The notes below the pieces were generated by a model. That model worked only from the letters and a program-made list of their open reading frames with translations. It searched no databases and was not told where the DNA came from. A program made the position numbers and the translations under genes. Shown piece by piece: positions 43,580 to 52,928 of a stretch of 60,000 nucleotides of DNA. The stretch is from Cryptomeria japonica (lineage: Eukaryota; Streptophyta; Pinopsida; Cupressales; Cupressaceae). The DNA is taken from positions 147,370,849-147,430,848 of the forward strand of contig NC_081410.1 in NCBI RefSeq assembly GCF_030272615.1, read 5' to 3'. How positions within the stretch are numbered: position 1 is the first letter of the stretch; every line of letters begins with the position of its first letter.

Positions 43580-44945
43580 GCTAAAAACCTTGGAATCTCA
43601 ATCGTAGCTTCAAATAAACATTTCTCTACCTAAACTCTAGTCTGATTTGTATACTCTATAGACCATGATTTTTCCATATCACTAGCTCTATCAAGAAATC
43701 TACTCGATATCACTTGTATCTATGAGGATAGAAACCGAGTTCCCATAAAGCATACTTGTGGTCTCAATTGGTGGTATATAGTGCTTTGCTTACCTCTTAT
43801 CCAAAACTGCATGTTCATTCACTATTGGAAGGCTTCTTGTTGAGTGGGTAAAGGGTTCCTCTATTTTGGTGCCCCTTGATTCTTTATTGGACACTAATTA
43901 GAATAGTGACCACCTCCATAGGTGAAATATCCCCATATAGGTCCTCTCCTCTCTGAAACCATATTAGAATTTTCTTTGTCCATTCTAAAATTCTTCTTTT
44001 CTCCTCTTGATTAATATTTGTTTCCTTTAAATCCTTTATCATTTCTTTTTCCTAACTCATGTTTATCACCCTTCTTCTTGAAAGGTTAAGAAGATTGAGG
44101 CTATTTGTACTTCTTTCATCTTTTCTCTCTATATACAACTTTTGTCTTTAATCTTTGTTCTTTCTTAACTACCTTCTCATACACTTCATCCATGGTGGTA
44201 AGTCCAGGTACATCAACCGTTCCATTGATTCAATTATTTAAACCCATGATGAACTTTCTAATTCTGAATTTTTCATCAACTTGCTACTACCACACATACT
44301 TAAGGAGTCCTATGAGTTTCTCTCAGTACTCATTAATAGAAAAGTCTCCTTGATGTAGGTTTATTAAATTCAACAACTTTCAATCAAATAATAGTTGTGG
44401 AAGCCACCTCTTCCAAATATAACTACAAATTGGTCTCATGTTAAACTTATGAATTTTGGTAGAATTCGGCCTTCTTTTTTTTCCATTAGGTTGTGGCTTC
44501 CCTAGACAATTGAAATTCTCTCCAAACTAACTTGGTCATTTCTAAGTAGTTTCGGACTTCAAATTATTTCTCTATTTTTGTCAGCCAAGCCTCAACAATG
44601 TCACCTAACACTGAGCCCTCAATTTTGGGGGGTCTAACCTTTCTCATATCATGGGAGAGTATAAAGACCAATTGGTTTTTCCTTTCAATTTTAGTTATGG
44701 CTTCAAAGTGCTCCATTCTGAGCTCACTTTGATTACTATATTCCTGCCTATTAAAGGCTTCCCTATCTTGGGTTTCCGAGTCATTCCCCTCAACTCTAGT
44801 CTAGTTCATAACCTACTGCTCAAGGTTCTAAGTCTGACTCTGGTGCTATTCATAATGGACAATATTTGGTCCAATTTTTTCATTGGGGTTTTGGAGGGAT
44901 TAGGCCCCTTTTGTGACCCTCCATAGTTATCCCTAGAATGTTCCA
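43580..44945 (-). pseudogene. Gypsy-3 gag, broken
   Basis: Minus-strand text with stops: PPKLRAQC-VTLLRLG near 44620, then blocks corresponding to EKYFEVRN, and WREF near 44530, and a better stretch near 44220 (KFIMGLNN, DVPGLTTMDEVYEKVVKKEQRLK). The nucleocapsid knuckle near 43900 is present in outline (GGGHYSN..CP) but has lost a cysteine. Role: particle protein. Confidence 0.7.
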
Positions 44946-45410
44946 TGTTTTTACAATTTTTCCTAGAATGCAAAAAAATGTTTATTGGTTAAAGAATGCA
45001 TCTAATACTTCATTCCAACTTTTAAATTGAAACATCAATAAATATTACATACAACAAAATTGGTTCTCTTTTATTCATTTCAAAATATGTACAACATTTA
45101 CAATATCATAGTACTTATCCATTTTGTACAATATTCAAGTTCACGAGTTTAAGAGATAATATACCCATTGGTGCAGGATGTCTCTATGGGCTCTTCTTGC
45201 CCTTGAAATTTGTATAAATTTATAGCTTGGAGTAGGTATAAGTAGGTTCCCTTTTTCCTCCTTACACTTTTTTGCCTCAAATGTGGTTTCATGGGATTTA
45301 TCTTGAGTTAAATTTAGAATTAAAGATGGAGAAGGATTTGGAGTTTCCTTGTTCTCTTTAGGCCATGTTTTCCTCTCCTTTCAGCATCACTTCATAACAT
45401 TGGCCACGGT
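44946..45410. other. No feature recognised
   Basis: Non-coding sequence between the gag end of Gypsy-3 and a tandem duplication. It could be the leader or LTR of Gypsy-3 (it lies on its 5' side), but no TG...CA ends or PBS were identified. Confidence 0.45.
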
Positions 45411-45662
45411 TTCATTATTTGTCAGAAGTGTACAATCTGAGTAGTCATACTCGGTTTTGTGTTTCTAGAGGATTTCAGATCATGGCATGGGGACCTTCTT
45501 CCTTAGGGTCTAGCAAATTCTCATCCTATCCAATCAAAATTTACAATGTTTTCATTATTTGAAAGAAGTGTACAATTTGAGTAGTCATACTCAGTTTTGC
45601 GTTTCTAGAGGATTTTAGATCATGGCATGGGGACCTTATTTCTTAGGGTCTGGTGAATTCTT

Positions 45663-45798
45663 TGTTGGCCCAGTTTGTCGTTGCATCAAAAAATTGATCT
45701 ATCAATGCCCGATACAAACTGTAGAGATATGGATCACATGGGAGGCGGTTAGTCCCTTATCATGAATCTCGAGGGGAGTGCTGACCATTTTACCAACA
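45663..45798 (-). repeat. TRIM 3' LTR
   Basis: 136 bp, differing from the other LTR at scattered sites (for example GGCCCAG against GGACTAG after TGTT). Confidence 0.93.
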
Positions 45799-45811
45799 AT
45801 CTCCCCCTCAA
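45799..45811 (-). other. TRIM polypurine tract
   Basis: Minus strand TTGAGGGGGAGAT directly before the 3' LTR. Confidence 0.8.
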
Positions 45812-45845
45812 CATTACCTGGGGAGATTTGAACTAGTGACCCAGC

Positions 45846-45857
45846 GCTCTGATACCA
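45846..45857 (-). other. TRIM primer-binding site
   Basis: Minus strand TGGTATCAGAGC, two bases from the 5' LTR. Downstream on the same strand lies GTTCAAATC, similar to a tRNA-type B-box; its meaning is uncertain. Confidence 0.93.
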
Positions 45858-45859
45858 TT

Positions 45860-45995
45860 TGTTGGACTAGTTTGTCGTTGCATCAAAAGACCGATCTGTC
45901 AATGCCCGATACAAACTATAGAGATATGGATCGCACTGGAGGCGGTTAGTCCCTTATCACGAATCCCAAGGGGAGCGCTAACCATTTTGCCAACA
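45860..45995 (-). repeat. TRIM 5' LTR
   Basis: 136 bp, TG...CA ends on either strand (TGTTGG/CCAACA). Adjacent to the PBS. Confidence 0.93.
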
Positions 45996-46027
45996 TTCTC
46001 ATCCTGTCCAATGAAAATTTACAATAT

Positions 46028-46868
46028 TTTCATTGGCTACGCTTAAGTTATACAGTTTCAGGTGAAGGGCTTTTAGGTCTAGTACCAAACTTGGTAGCTC
46101 TAATAGCATATGTAACATACTCATGACTACAACATGAAAAGTAGCTCAATTTCAAATTAAAAAAAAAAGTAAAAGATGCGAAAATTGTTTGGCATTGAAT
46201 TAAACTTTATTTCATGAATTTTTGAAGTACAAGCATTGTAAAATAACTACAAATGATATATAATATTGAGAAAGATTCTAACAAGTATGATTTATGACTA
46301 CTTTCATCTTTTCAAAGTAAACATTAATGCATAACATAAATAAGAGAGTTGAGAGTTTATATTCTATAGTAATTATGGATGATTGAATTGTATCACAAAT
46401 CTTAGAGAGATTCTAGGGAAGGGACAACATCACTCGAGTGCTTTTCCTCAAACAACAGATTTGGCGATCCCCCACACACCTTCCTACTAGAAGTGGCCCT
46501 ATCCTTCATGAGGGTGCAGACACAAAAATTGATCATGGTTGTCATCAAATCCTGGTGTTTATATCTTACACAGCACTAGTTGACCACACAACTATAGACC
46601 TCTGCTAACTATACATGACCCAAAGCCTAGACCATATATTTAGACATGGTGAACTAACTGAGCACATGCAAAACTTTATGCCACCAAAACTCAACATGGA
46701 AACTATAAGCATCCTATGATTATGACCCATGACTTAACCACACTTGGTTGGCAGAGAAACTCTAGTCATACATCCTTGTATACTAACCTTGGCAACTGCC
46801 TTTGTTTCCCCTACAAGTACAATAAGAAAAAATATAAATTCATCTTTTACTCGTTAATTCAAGTTGAT
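46028..46868. other. No feature recognised
   Basis: AT-rich non-coding sequence, no domain, repeat or terminal structure identified by eye. Confidence 0.5.
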
Positions 46869-47077
46869 AGTATTCATTAGAAAACTATTATTAGTGCTCA
46901 ATTTGGAACAGGTAACGAGTTGTTTCACTAAATCAAGAATTCAGGTAAAACTGTACAAAAGAATTCTAGCCTGTATATGTGTAATGGTTTAGATGATTTA
47001 GGTGATGAATGTAACAAGCATCTTATCTTAATGTTTAGCTCTAAATCAAGAGTCTCTGTGATTTTTCAACACTAGAT

Positions 47078-47330
47078 TATGCAACATAATCGATGAATTG
47101 AACAGCCAATATGGTGCCACTATGTACACTTTTGCTAATACTTACGATATGACACTGAACATTGTGAACAATCCGCAAGCATATGGATACCAGATGGCTC
47201 AGTTGCTTGTTGTGGGAAAGGACGATTCAATACCATAGGCATTTGATGCTTTGTGTCTCCTAAGTACCCAAACAAAACCTCTTTTTTTTGGTGGGATGAA
47301 TATGATTCAAGGTTGCTGCTTAGATATGTG
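47078..47330 (+). pseudogene. GDSL esterase/lipase gene fragment (C-terminal region)
   Basis: The plus strand reads IDELNSQYGATMYTFANTYD, then MTLNIVNNPQAYG, then after a frameshift CCGKGRFNTIGI, then DALCLLSTQTK and FFWWDEYDSRLL. This matches the conserved end of plant GDSL lipases (FANTYD....I.NP..YGF....ACCG.G.F, then C, then FWD..HPTE). The catalytic D-x-x-H block reads D-E-Y-D, so the histidine is lost. At least two frameshifts and one stop. GDSL enzymes are usually secreted esterases acting on lipids or cutin precursors. Only about 80 codons are present, so it is a captured or orphaned fragment. Confidence 0.75.
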
Positions 47331-47837
47331 TGTTTTGGTTTTTATGCTTTGTTAAATGATTGAAAAAAAACAAAAAGAAAAATCATTGATTGTTCACTTT
47401 GTGTAGCAGTCATGACCATAGAGTAGTTAGTCATTTAATTTTGTAATTTGGTCTTATTTAGTTACTTGTTTTTAAAAGTCTATGTTTATAGATAAGAAGT
47501 TAAATTTCTATTAAAATTTATTTTCTATTTTGCATCTTATTTTTAATTTTTTATTGATATTTTGTCTAATAATTCAAAAATCAAGGTGCATTATCATTGG
47601 GGACTGATACTTCGATTTTCTTTTGTTTAAAGTAGTAGTCATGTGTGGGTTATTTCCTTATGTAACCTCCTAGTGTAGAATATTGTTATGAACAACAGCA
47701 CTAGTATAATATAGTTCATGGATCTTGAAGAGGTTAGTGGTTCCTTTCATTCGAATTAAGATCATAAACCAGAAGAGTTGGTCTTACTGCAATGGAAAAT
47801 GTGAATGCTCTTACCATCTTTGCATTAAGGGTGGGAA
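47331..47837. other. Rest of the internal region of the small LTR-like element
   Basis: AT-rich, with an A-rich run near 47364-47385 (AAAAAAAACAAAAAGAAAAA) that could be a decayed poly(A). No coding motif after the GDSL fragment. Confidence 0.45.
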
Positions 47838-48032
47838 TGTTGGAAAACTATTATTAGTGCTCAGTTTGGATTGGTTACGAGTTGTTTTAACAACTCACTA
47901 AATCAAGAATTCAGGTAAAACTGTACAAAAGAATTTCAGCCTTTATATATATGTAAATGTTCAAATGATTGAGGTGGTGAATGTAACAAGCATCTTATCT
48001 TAATGTTTAGTTCTAAATCAAATCAGTATTCA

Positions 48033-48775
48033 CCAAGATCACCCCTTACTCTTTGATGAGTGGATGAAAAGAATGTTACTTAAATGAAAGAAATTTCTTC
48101 ATAGATCTCTACAACCTTTTTTATAGCCTAGATTAATATTTTTTTAAATAAAAGAATTCAGCTTAAAACTCCAAAGTCTCTTACGAGATTACCCTTTCAT
48201 TAAAAAAATTGAGGTGAAAATATCACATAGCTCTGGTTAAGGTTTGTATTAATGGATAAAGCTTCTAGCCAACTCTTAGAAGTGTATTCCCTAATTTAAT
48301 TAATCCTTAGTAAATGTAGAGTTCAAAAATCTCATACTTCCGCATGCATATATAAAAGTGTTATACTTTGCACTCTCATGCATGCACACGAATTTACGAA
48401 ATTATCATCCTTTACTCACTGCATGTTTTGAGTTTTATTTAAAAATGTTTACTTCTGCTAGAGTTGATAATGAATATTACATATAAATTGTTCTCACTTA
48501 CTAGCAAAGAATTATATCACTACTTTTATAATTCTATCCATTAGACATTCGTAGTTTCATTATAAATAAACTAGGAGGAAAGAGATTTTTGTTTATTTTG
48601 AATAGATAAACTCAAAACCAGTATTCATTCTTGGTTTTCATAAATGAATTAAAGACTTGCAATCTGAACTTTTCTCAACATTCTAAAGTCTGTCAAATGA
48701 TTGTTCGAACTATTTGACTTGGATGAAAAGATTGTTTAAAAGAAACTATGCTCCCTTATTATTTATATAGAAAAG
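48033..48775. other. No feature recognised
   Basis: AT-rich non-coding sequence. I see no frame, repeat or terminal structure. Confidence 0.5.
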
Positions 48776-49370
48776 AGTAAATGGTTAGTCTTAAATTATA
48801 TATATTAAGTAACATATTAAGCTGGAAAATGTCAGTGATCAGGATTAAATTGGGAAAATATTGAAATCTAATTTTTTTCAAAATTTTCTATGTTTTAGTA
48901 AATTGCAATTTTGAGGGTCTTCGGTGCATGAAGAGACATCTTCGATGTTTCCAAAATTTGGTTCTAGATTATTTGAATACCTTTCCAACGCATCAAACGG
49001 TTTGTAATTCGGAGCTAGGATGAGAAAGTTATGCCTTCTCAAAGTGGACTAAAATTTTATATTTAGTTTTTTGATAATTTTGATAGTTTTAGTAGTTTAA
49101 TTGTAATAAACATTATGGTGACTCTTCGTTTCAAATCCAAGGGATTTGTGTGACCCTTGGGATACATTCGACTTGTATAAACTCCAATTTTGAATAGAAT
49201 GGAGACGGTTTTTGGTTTGCAATCTTCTTGTTGTCAATTTTTGTGTTGAAATCTACAATACCGCAGGTATCACACCAGGTATTGTAATCTGGTTTTCATA
49301 AATCAGATCAGTCAGTCAATTTTGAATGTTTAATACTTTTAAGTTTAGAAATGTAAGTTTAGTGTATGAG
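48776..49370 (+). repeat. Inverted-repeat family, forward copy (split by a solo LTR)
   Basis: 48776-48835 (TTAAATTATATATATTAAGT, AACATATTAAG...) plus 49311-49370 (GTCAGTCAATTTTGAATG, TTTAAGTTTAGAAATG) form one copy of about 100 bp. Inverted copies lie at 49865-49965 and, more divergent, at 50735-50805. Confidence 0.8.
48836..49310 (+). mobile_element. Solo LTR, 475 bp
   Basis: TGATCAGG...CAGATCA flanked by GTCAG at 48831-48835 and 49311-49315. It contains CTTTCCAACGCATCAAACGG and a GTAATTCGGAG block, phrases that recur in modified form in the Copia-A/B LTRs (CTTTCCGACGCTTCAAACGG), so it is probably of Copia type in plus orientation. No PBS or coding part. Removing it makes the host repeat continuous. 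Confidence 0.85.
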
Positions 49371-49549
49371 ATTTAAACCGCTCAATAAATGCACTCTAAA
49401 TCATCCAAGCTAAATATACAGATAGTAAATTAAGAATGATAGCTAAATTTTTTTAATACATAGAAAAATTAAAGAACCACAGTTTAGCTTTCCAATAGCT
49501 TCTTATACTTCAAAAAAGATATGCATTTTTACCTATCAAGAATCTGTTG

Positions 49550-49663
49550 CCAGGATGGTTAAATGAACCTGTCCCAAATGCGTCTCTATTAAGAGCATAC
49601 GAAAAACCAGGATGGTTAAATGAACCTGTCCCAAATGCGTCTCTATTAAGAGCATACGAAAAA
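49550..49663. repeat. Perfect 57-bp tandem duplication
   Basis: 49550-49606 and 49607-49663 look identical base for base (CCAGGATGGTTAAATGAACC ... CATACGAAAAA). Confidence 0.95.
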
Positions 49664-49740
49664 TATTAAAAGCAAGAAATGATATATTGATATCGGATGA
49701 TGTGAGTTTTATAATTTAGAGTCTATATGATTAGCCGATA

Positions 49741-49820
49741 GGCTATATTATGTGGGCTTTGTGCACTGAATTTCAATGTGGGCTATATTGTGTGGGCTTT
49801 CTGCACTAAATTTCAATATT
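49741..49820. repeat. 40-bp imperfect tandem duplication
   Basis: GGCTATATTATGTGGGCTTT plus GTGCACTGAATTTCAATGTG, then GGCTATATTGTGTGGGCTTT plus CTGCACTAAATTTCAATATT. Confidence 0.9.
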
Positions 49821-49864
49821 TTCGTGGGAATTTTTTTCCGGTTGTAAATGAGTTAAATCAAATC

Positions 49865-49965
49865 ACATACGCTAAGCTTTGATTTCTAAACTTAAATACT
49901 AAGAATTGACTAACATTCTCTAGACTTAATATGTTACTTAATATGTATAATTTAAAACTGACGGA
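49865..49965 (-). repeat. Inverted-repeat family, reverse copy
   Basis: On the minus strand it reads TTTTAAATTATACATATTAA, GTAACATATTAAG, then GTTAGTCAATTCTTAGTATT, TAAGTTTAGAAATC, close to the forward copy at 48776-48835 plus 49311-49370. Together the two would bound a unit of about 0.7 kb once the solo LTR is removed. Confidence 0.8.
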
Positions 49966-50734
49966 TTGACTATATGAACTATATAGTGCACTACTTTAGA
50001 CAGTCGTTGCCCTAGCAGGCATGGCATATAGAAAGCATTCGACCAATCTAGGAACTGCCTCCATATTTTCCACTCTCCTTTCACCCCCAAAATCCTCTCT
50101 TACTAAAGCTCCTCGGAAAAAATTCTGAACAGAAATTTCCAAGCAGTGAGAAACATTCTTGTTCACGTAGTGACTATATATACGATGAGATCCCTCTCAA
50201 CCAACAGTACATGTTTTTGATGTGATGGCAAAATTTACAATTCTTGACTTCATGCCTGAAAAGACTCGCACTTAATATCTTAGTTTAAAGTTGAGAAAAA
50301 AATTTTAAGGAGTTGTCATTTGATTTCATTACAGCTCTCTGGTATACAATGTCTTTTTTGTGTATCACCGTAACCGTGCAGGACATAGAGAACTTTATGT
50401 TTTAAAAGTGATTTGGAAAGACGGACAATGAGAAAATCCGCATACCTATTTGGTTGCAGCCGTAGATTAACATAAAAGTTTATATACATTAAAAACATGA
50501 AAATGGAGAAATGCAGATATTACTACATAGAAATTTAGCTTATATAGAAACATGGTTTTTATTTTCATTTGCACTATAAGAAAGAGAACTTGTGGTGCAA
50601 AAGTTTATTCGAATACTTCAGAGTGTGACTGAAACCAAGTCTTCTTGGATAGATGCATTTACAGCATTCATACATTCTGTGTCTTTTTTGAGATGGAGGG
50701 TCATACGGAACTGTTTCAATCATACACATTAAGC
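49966..50734. other. No gene; weak promoter-like stretch
   Basis: CTATATATAC at 50173-50182 is followed 40 bp on by an ATG opening only 16 codons (MAKFTILDFMPEKTRT). The upstream part (50040-50160) is pyrimidine-rich and less AT-rich than its surroundings, as a promoter relic might be. Similar phrases TTACAGC..., TGTCTTTTTTG at 50330 and TGTGTCTTTTTTG at 50670 hint at an old duplication. No function assigned. Confidence 0.3.
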
Positions 50735-50805
50735 TTACATTGCTAAGTTTAAAAGTGTTAAACATTCATAATTGACTGATATTTTCTATGCTTAATATGT
50801 TTGTT
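50735..50805 (-). repeat. Inverted-repeat family, third copy (diverged)
   Basis: On the minus strand ACATATTAAGCATAGAAAAT, ATCAGTCAATTATGAATG, TTTAACACTTTTAAACTTAG, matching the middle of the other two copies and giving an uninterrupted version of the solo-LTR target. Confidence 0.75.
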
Positions 50806-50866
50806 TTTTTTCAATAAAAGTGAATTATTCTACTAAACTTTTTTATTGATATTTTTTATTTTTTAC

Positions 50867-51329
50867 ACAGGATTCAAAGAGCATACCAGAGGAAAGAACC
50901 TTGGGAAGAAAACCTCCAGTCATAGCTCATAAAATAAACCTATAGTATCTAATGGATCAATTTATATGCCCCATCCAAAACCACATACAAAATGCGGTCA
51001 CAACACATATAATATCAGTTTTGCATAGAGCCCATATGAAAATGTGCCAAAAAAACCCATCGGATAATTTTCAAATGTAGACTCCATAGCTGCTATCAAT
51101 GGAAGAAGACAAAATTTTCCAAAGCCCTGTGCCAAATCCCATGAGCCAAAAACCTTCCTGCCAAAAAAGAAAGTATCAAAAAACCTTTGGAAAAACACTA
51201 TTATATCAAATACCATGACCTTGAACTCTTCTCTAGACAACGAACATGAATACTTGAAATGAAAGGGGAAAGCGTGAATAATTATCATCATAAAATTTTG
51301 CATCGGCGTTACTCAAGAAAATCATATGA
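50867..51329 (-). other. LINE 3' region
   Basis: About 460 bp after the ORF2 stop. A 101-codon frame here (51303-50998) has no recognised domain; its mostly hydrophobic, Phe-rich text looks like chance translation of an untranslated region. Confidence 0.5.
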
Positions 51330-51788
51330 CTATTGTTGCAAACCTTCCCATACCCTAGAAGGAATTTCCTCAATACCCACCTCTCGCTGATTAGCATTGC
51401 TATCAATGGCTAAATTTGCCAAATAATCTGCAATCTTATTAACTTCTCTGTAACAATGGGATACCAAGAAAGATTCAAACAATTCTAATTTTTGTAAAAT
51501 GGGATCAAGTATATCTTGCAAATTCCAACAATTCGATTTCTTTTTCATAACACATTGAATAATCACCATAGAATCACCTTCAATTATTAAGTCCTTAATT
51601 CCCAAAGAGATTGCCATATCCAATCCAAAAGACAAAGCATGAAATTCCGCATGATTGTTAGTTTTAAAATCAATAGCCTGACACTTAGCTCGAATAAAAT
51701 TTGCATTGTGATTATAGATTACCATGCCTACCCCAGCCAGCCCAAGGTTACCACGAGAGGCCCCATCAAAATTCAGTTTAAAGTGCCC
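51330..51788 (-). pseudogene. LINE ORF2 C-terminal RNase H domain
   Basis: After the TAG the same frame gives GHFKLNFDGASRGNLGLAG, then the clean part from 51725: NNHAEFHALSFGLDMAISLGIKDLIIEGDSMVIIQCV and EVNKIADYLANLA. The acids D (FDGAS), E (AEFHAL), D (EGDS) and D (ADYLA) form the RNase H site of plant L1 elements. It ends with a TAA-type stop near 51330. Confidence 0.92.
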
Positions 51789-52778
51789 CTACGGAGGAGG
51801 TTTCCATCTAGCAGAGCATCTCTTACCTATTGCATCATTCTTTTTTAAAATTGAACCATGAGAGGGTAAAACTGACAACACCTTCCAAACTCTAGTAACT
51901 CTACTATCCCAATGCGAAAAAGAAGTAAGATTTTTCAAATTCTTATAAATAAATGACAAAGCAACCTCAAAGATTGAAGACTCAATTTTTAATAGAACCT
52001 CAGACACAAGAGACCTTGTTTTTTTAAATATCATGTCGTTTCTCTCTAGCCAAACTTTCCAGATTACAATAGATGGAGATATGATCCAAAGGCATGCATA
52101 AAAAGATGAGGCAAACATAAAGGGCCAAGATCTAAAATGGGAAATGAGATTCGTACCAATAACAAAGGATATATTTAACTTCTCAAACAACCACTGCCAA
52201 CATTCATAAGCATAATCACAATGTAGGAACAGGTGTGAAGAAGATTCCAAATTTTTGTTACAAAGGACACAAGGGAAAACAGCAGTAATACCAAGCCTGT
52301 CTAGTCTCATACTTGTAAGGACTCTATCCTGAACTGCCAACCAAGCAAAGGCTCCAGTTTTGGGAAGACAAGCCGAATGCCAAAACAACTCATAAGGCCA
52401 AGAAGATAAATCTTTAGCAACCATAAGAGAGTTGTAACCATCTTTAACAGTATACTTACCAGAAATATTATTTGTCCAAATAAGTTCATCCTCAGAATCA
52501 AAAAGAAATACAATTCTATCCCCCAAAATCTTTTCAAAATCTAATTTCATTCTTTGATCAACATCTAAGAAATCAATCGACTTCAATCTAGCTAGCTTAA
52601 GGGGTCCACTAGTCACAATTTCAGAATAATCTGCTACCAAAACACCCCAAAGGGAGGAAAGAATAGTGATCAGAGGAGACCAATCCCTAATATTCACCAA
52701 AGGCATGTGTCCATTCCATTCTTCATCCCAAAATCTGACCTTTCTACCATTATGAACAATCCATGAGAGATGAGGCAA
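51789..52778 (-). pseudogene. LINE ORF2 thumb/zinc-binding (zf-RVT) region
   Basis: Same frame as the RT, separated by about 48 codons bounded by two TAA stops. It reads LSWIVHNGRKVRFWDEEW, then ISGKYTVKDGYNSLM, then FWHSACLPKTGAFAWLAVQDRVLT and CVLCNKNLESSSHLFLHCDYAYECWQWL. This is the plant zf-RVT domain with its CxxC and HxxxC ligands. The frame ends at a TAG after ARWKPPP, with RNase H following in phase. Confidence 0.92.
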
Positions 52779-52928
52779 AATAACTTATCTATATTTACAA
52801 AGGAAATTCCAAATAGCAGAACTCGAAGGCAAATTTGAGACTTTAAAAATGTACTCTCTCAGTCCATTATTTAAATATTTGGCAAACATAATCTGTGAGC
52901 ATAAGGAGCTAGGCTTGTCATATAATTT

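Larger units (their letters stand above)
41760..44945 (-). mobile_element. Gypsy-3 remnant: gag, protease, RT and RNase H start
   Basis: A third Ty3/Gypsy element, different from Gypsy-1 and Gypsy-2 in wording. On the minus strand, gag begins near 44945 and the copy ends within RNase H near 41760, where it meets the hAT-like pseudogene. No LTR, PBS or integrase is visible, so it is a truncated fragment. Frames are heavily broken. Confidence 0.8.
45663..45995 (-). mobile_element. TRIM: miniature LTR retrotransposon, 333 bp
   Basis: Two direct terminal repeats of exactly 136 bp (45663-45798 and 45860-45995), both TGTTGG...CCAACA, around a 61-bp internal region. On the minus strand the internal region starts with a perfect TGGTATCAGAGC PBS and ends with a polypurine tract, so both priming sites are present although there is no coding capacity. 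Flanks TTCTT and TTCTC are a 5-bp TSD with one mismatch. Such elements depend on enzymes of other Copia elements; which one is not known. Confidence 0.93.
45411..46027. repeat. 140-bp tandem duplication, second copy carrying the TRIM
   Basis: Copy 1 is 45411-45550 (TTCATTATTTGTCAGAAGTG...). Copy 2 starts at 45551 with the same text and is interrupted at 45662 by the TRIM, resuming at 45996 (TTCTCATCCTGTCCAATG). Copy 1 has the uninterrupted form AAATTCTCATCCTATCCAAT. Confidence 0.9.
46877..48024 (+). mobile_element. Short LTR-like element enclosing a GDSL gene fragment
   Basis: Two direct repeats of about 175-184 bp (46875-47049 and 47838-48021) share AAAACTATTATTAGTGCTCA and a second block ATGTAACAAGCATCTTATCT. 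The right copy starts TGTTGG and is preceded by a purine tract TAAGGGTGGGAA, as a 3' LTR would be. The octamer AGTATTCA flanks the whole unit at 46869-46876 and 48025-48032; this is longer than the 5 bp normal for LTR elements. No PBS was found after the left copy. I call it a probable non-autonomous LTR element. Confidence 0.6.

Noticed and set aside
45663-45995. tRNA or tRNA-derived SINE
   Set aside because: A B-box-like GTTCAAATC is present, but the 136-bp direct terminal repeats, PBS, PPT and TSD fit a TRIM and no cloverleaf can be drawn.
50173-50280. A TATA-driven small gene (16 codons from the ATG near 50224)
   Set aside because: Too short, no continuation, splice sites or homologous domain recognised; noted only as promoter-like sequence.
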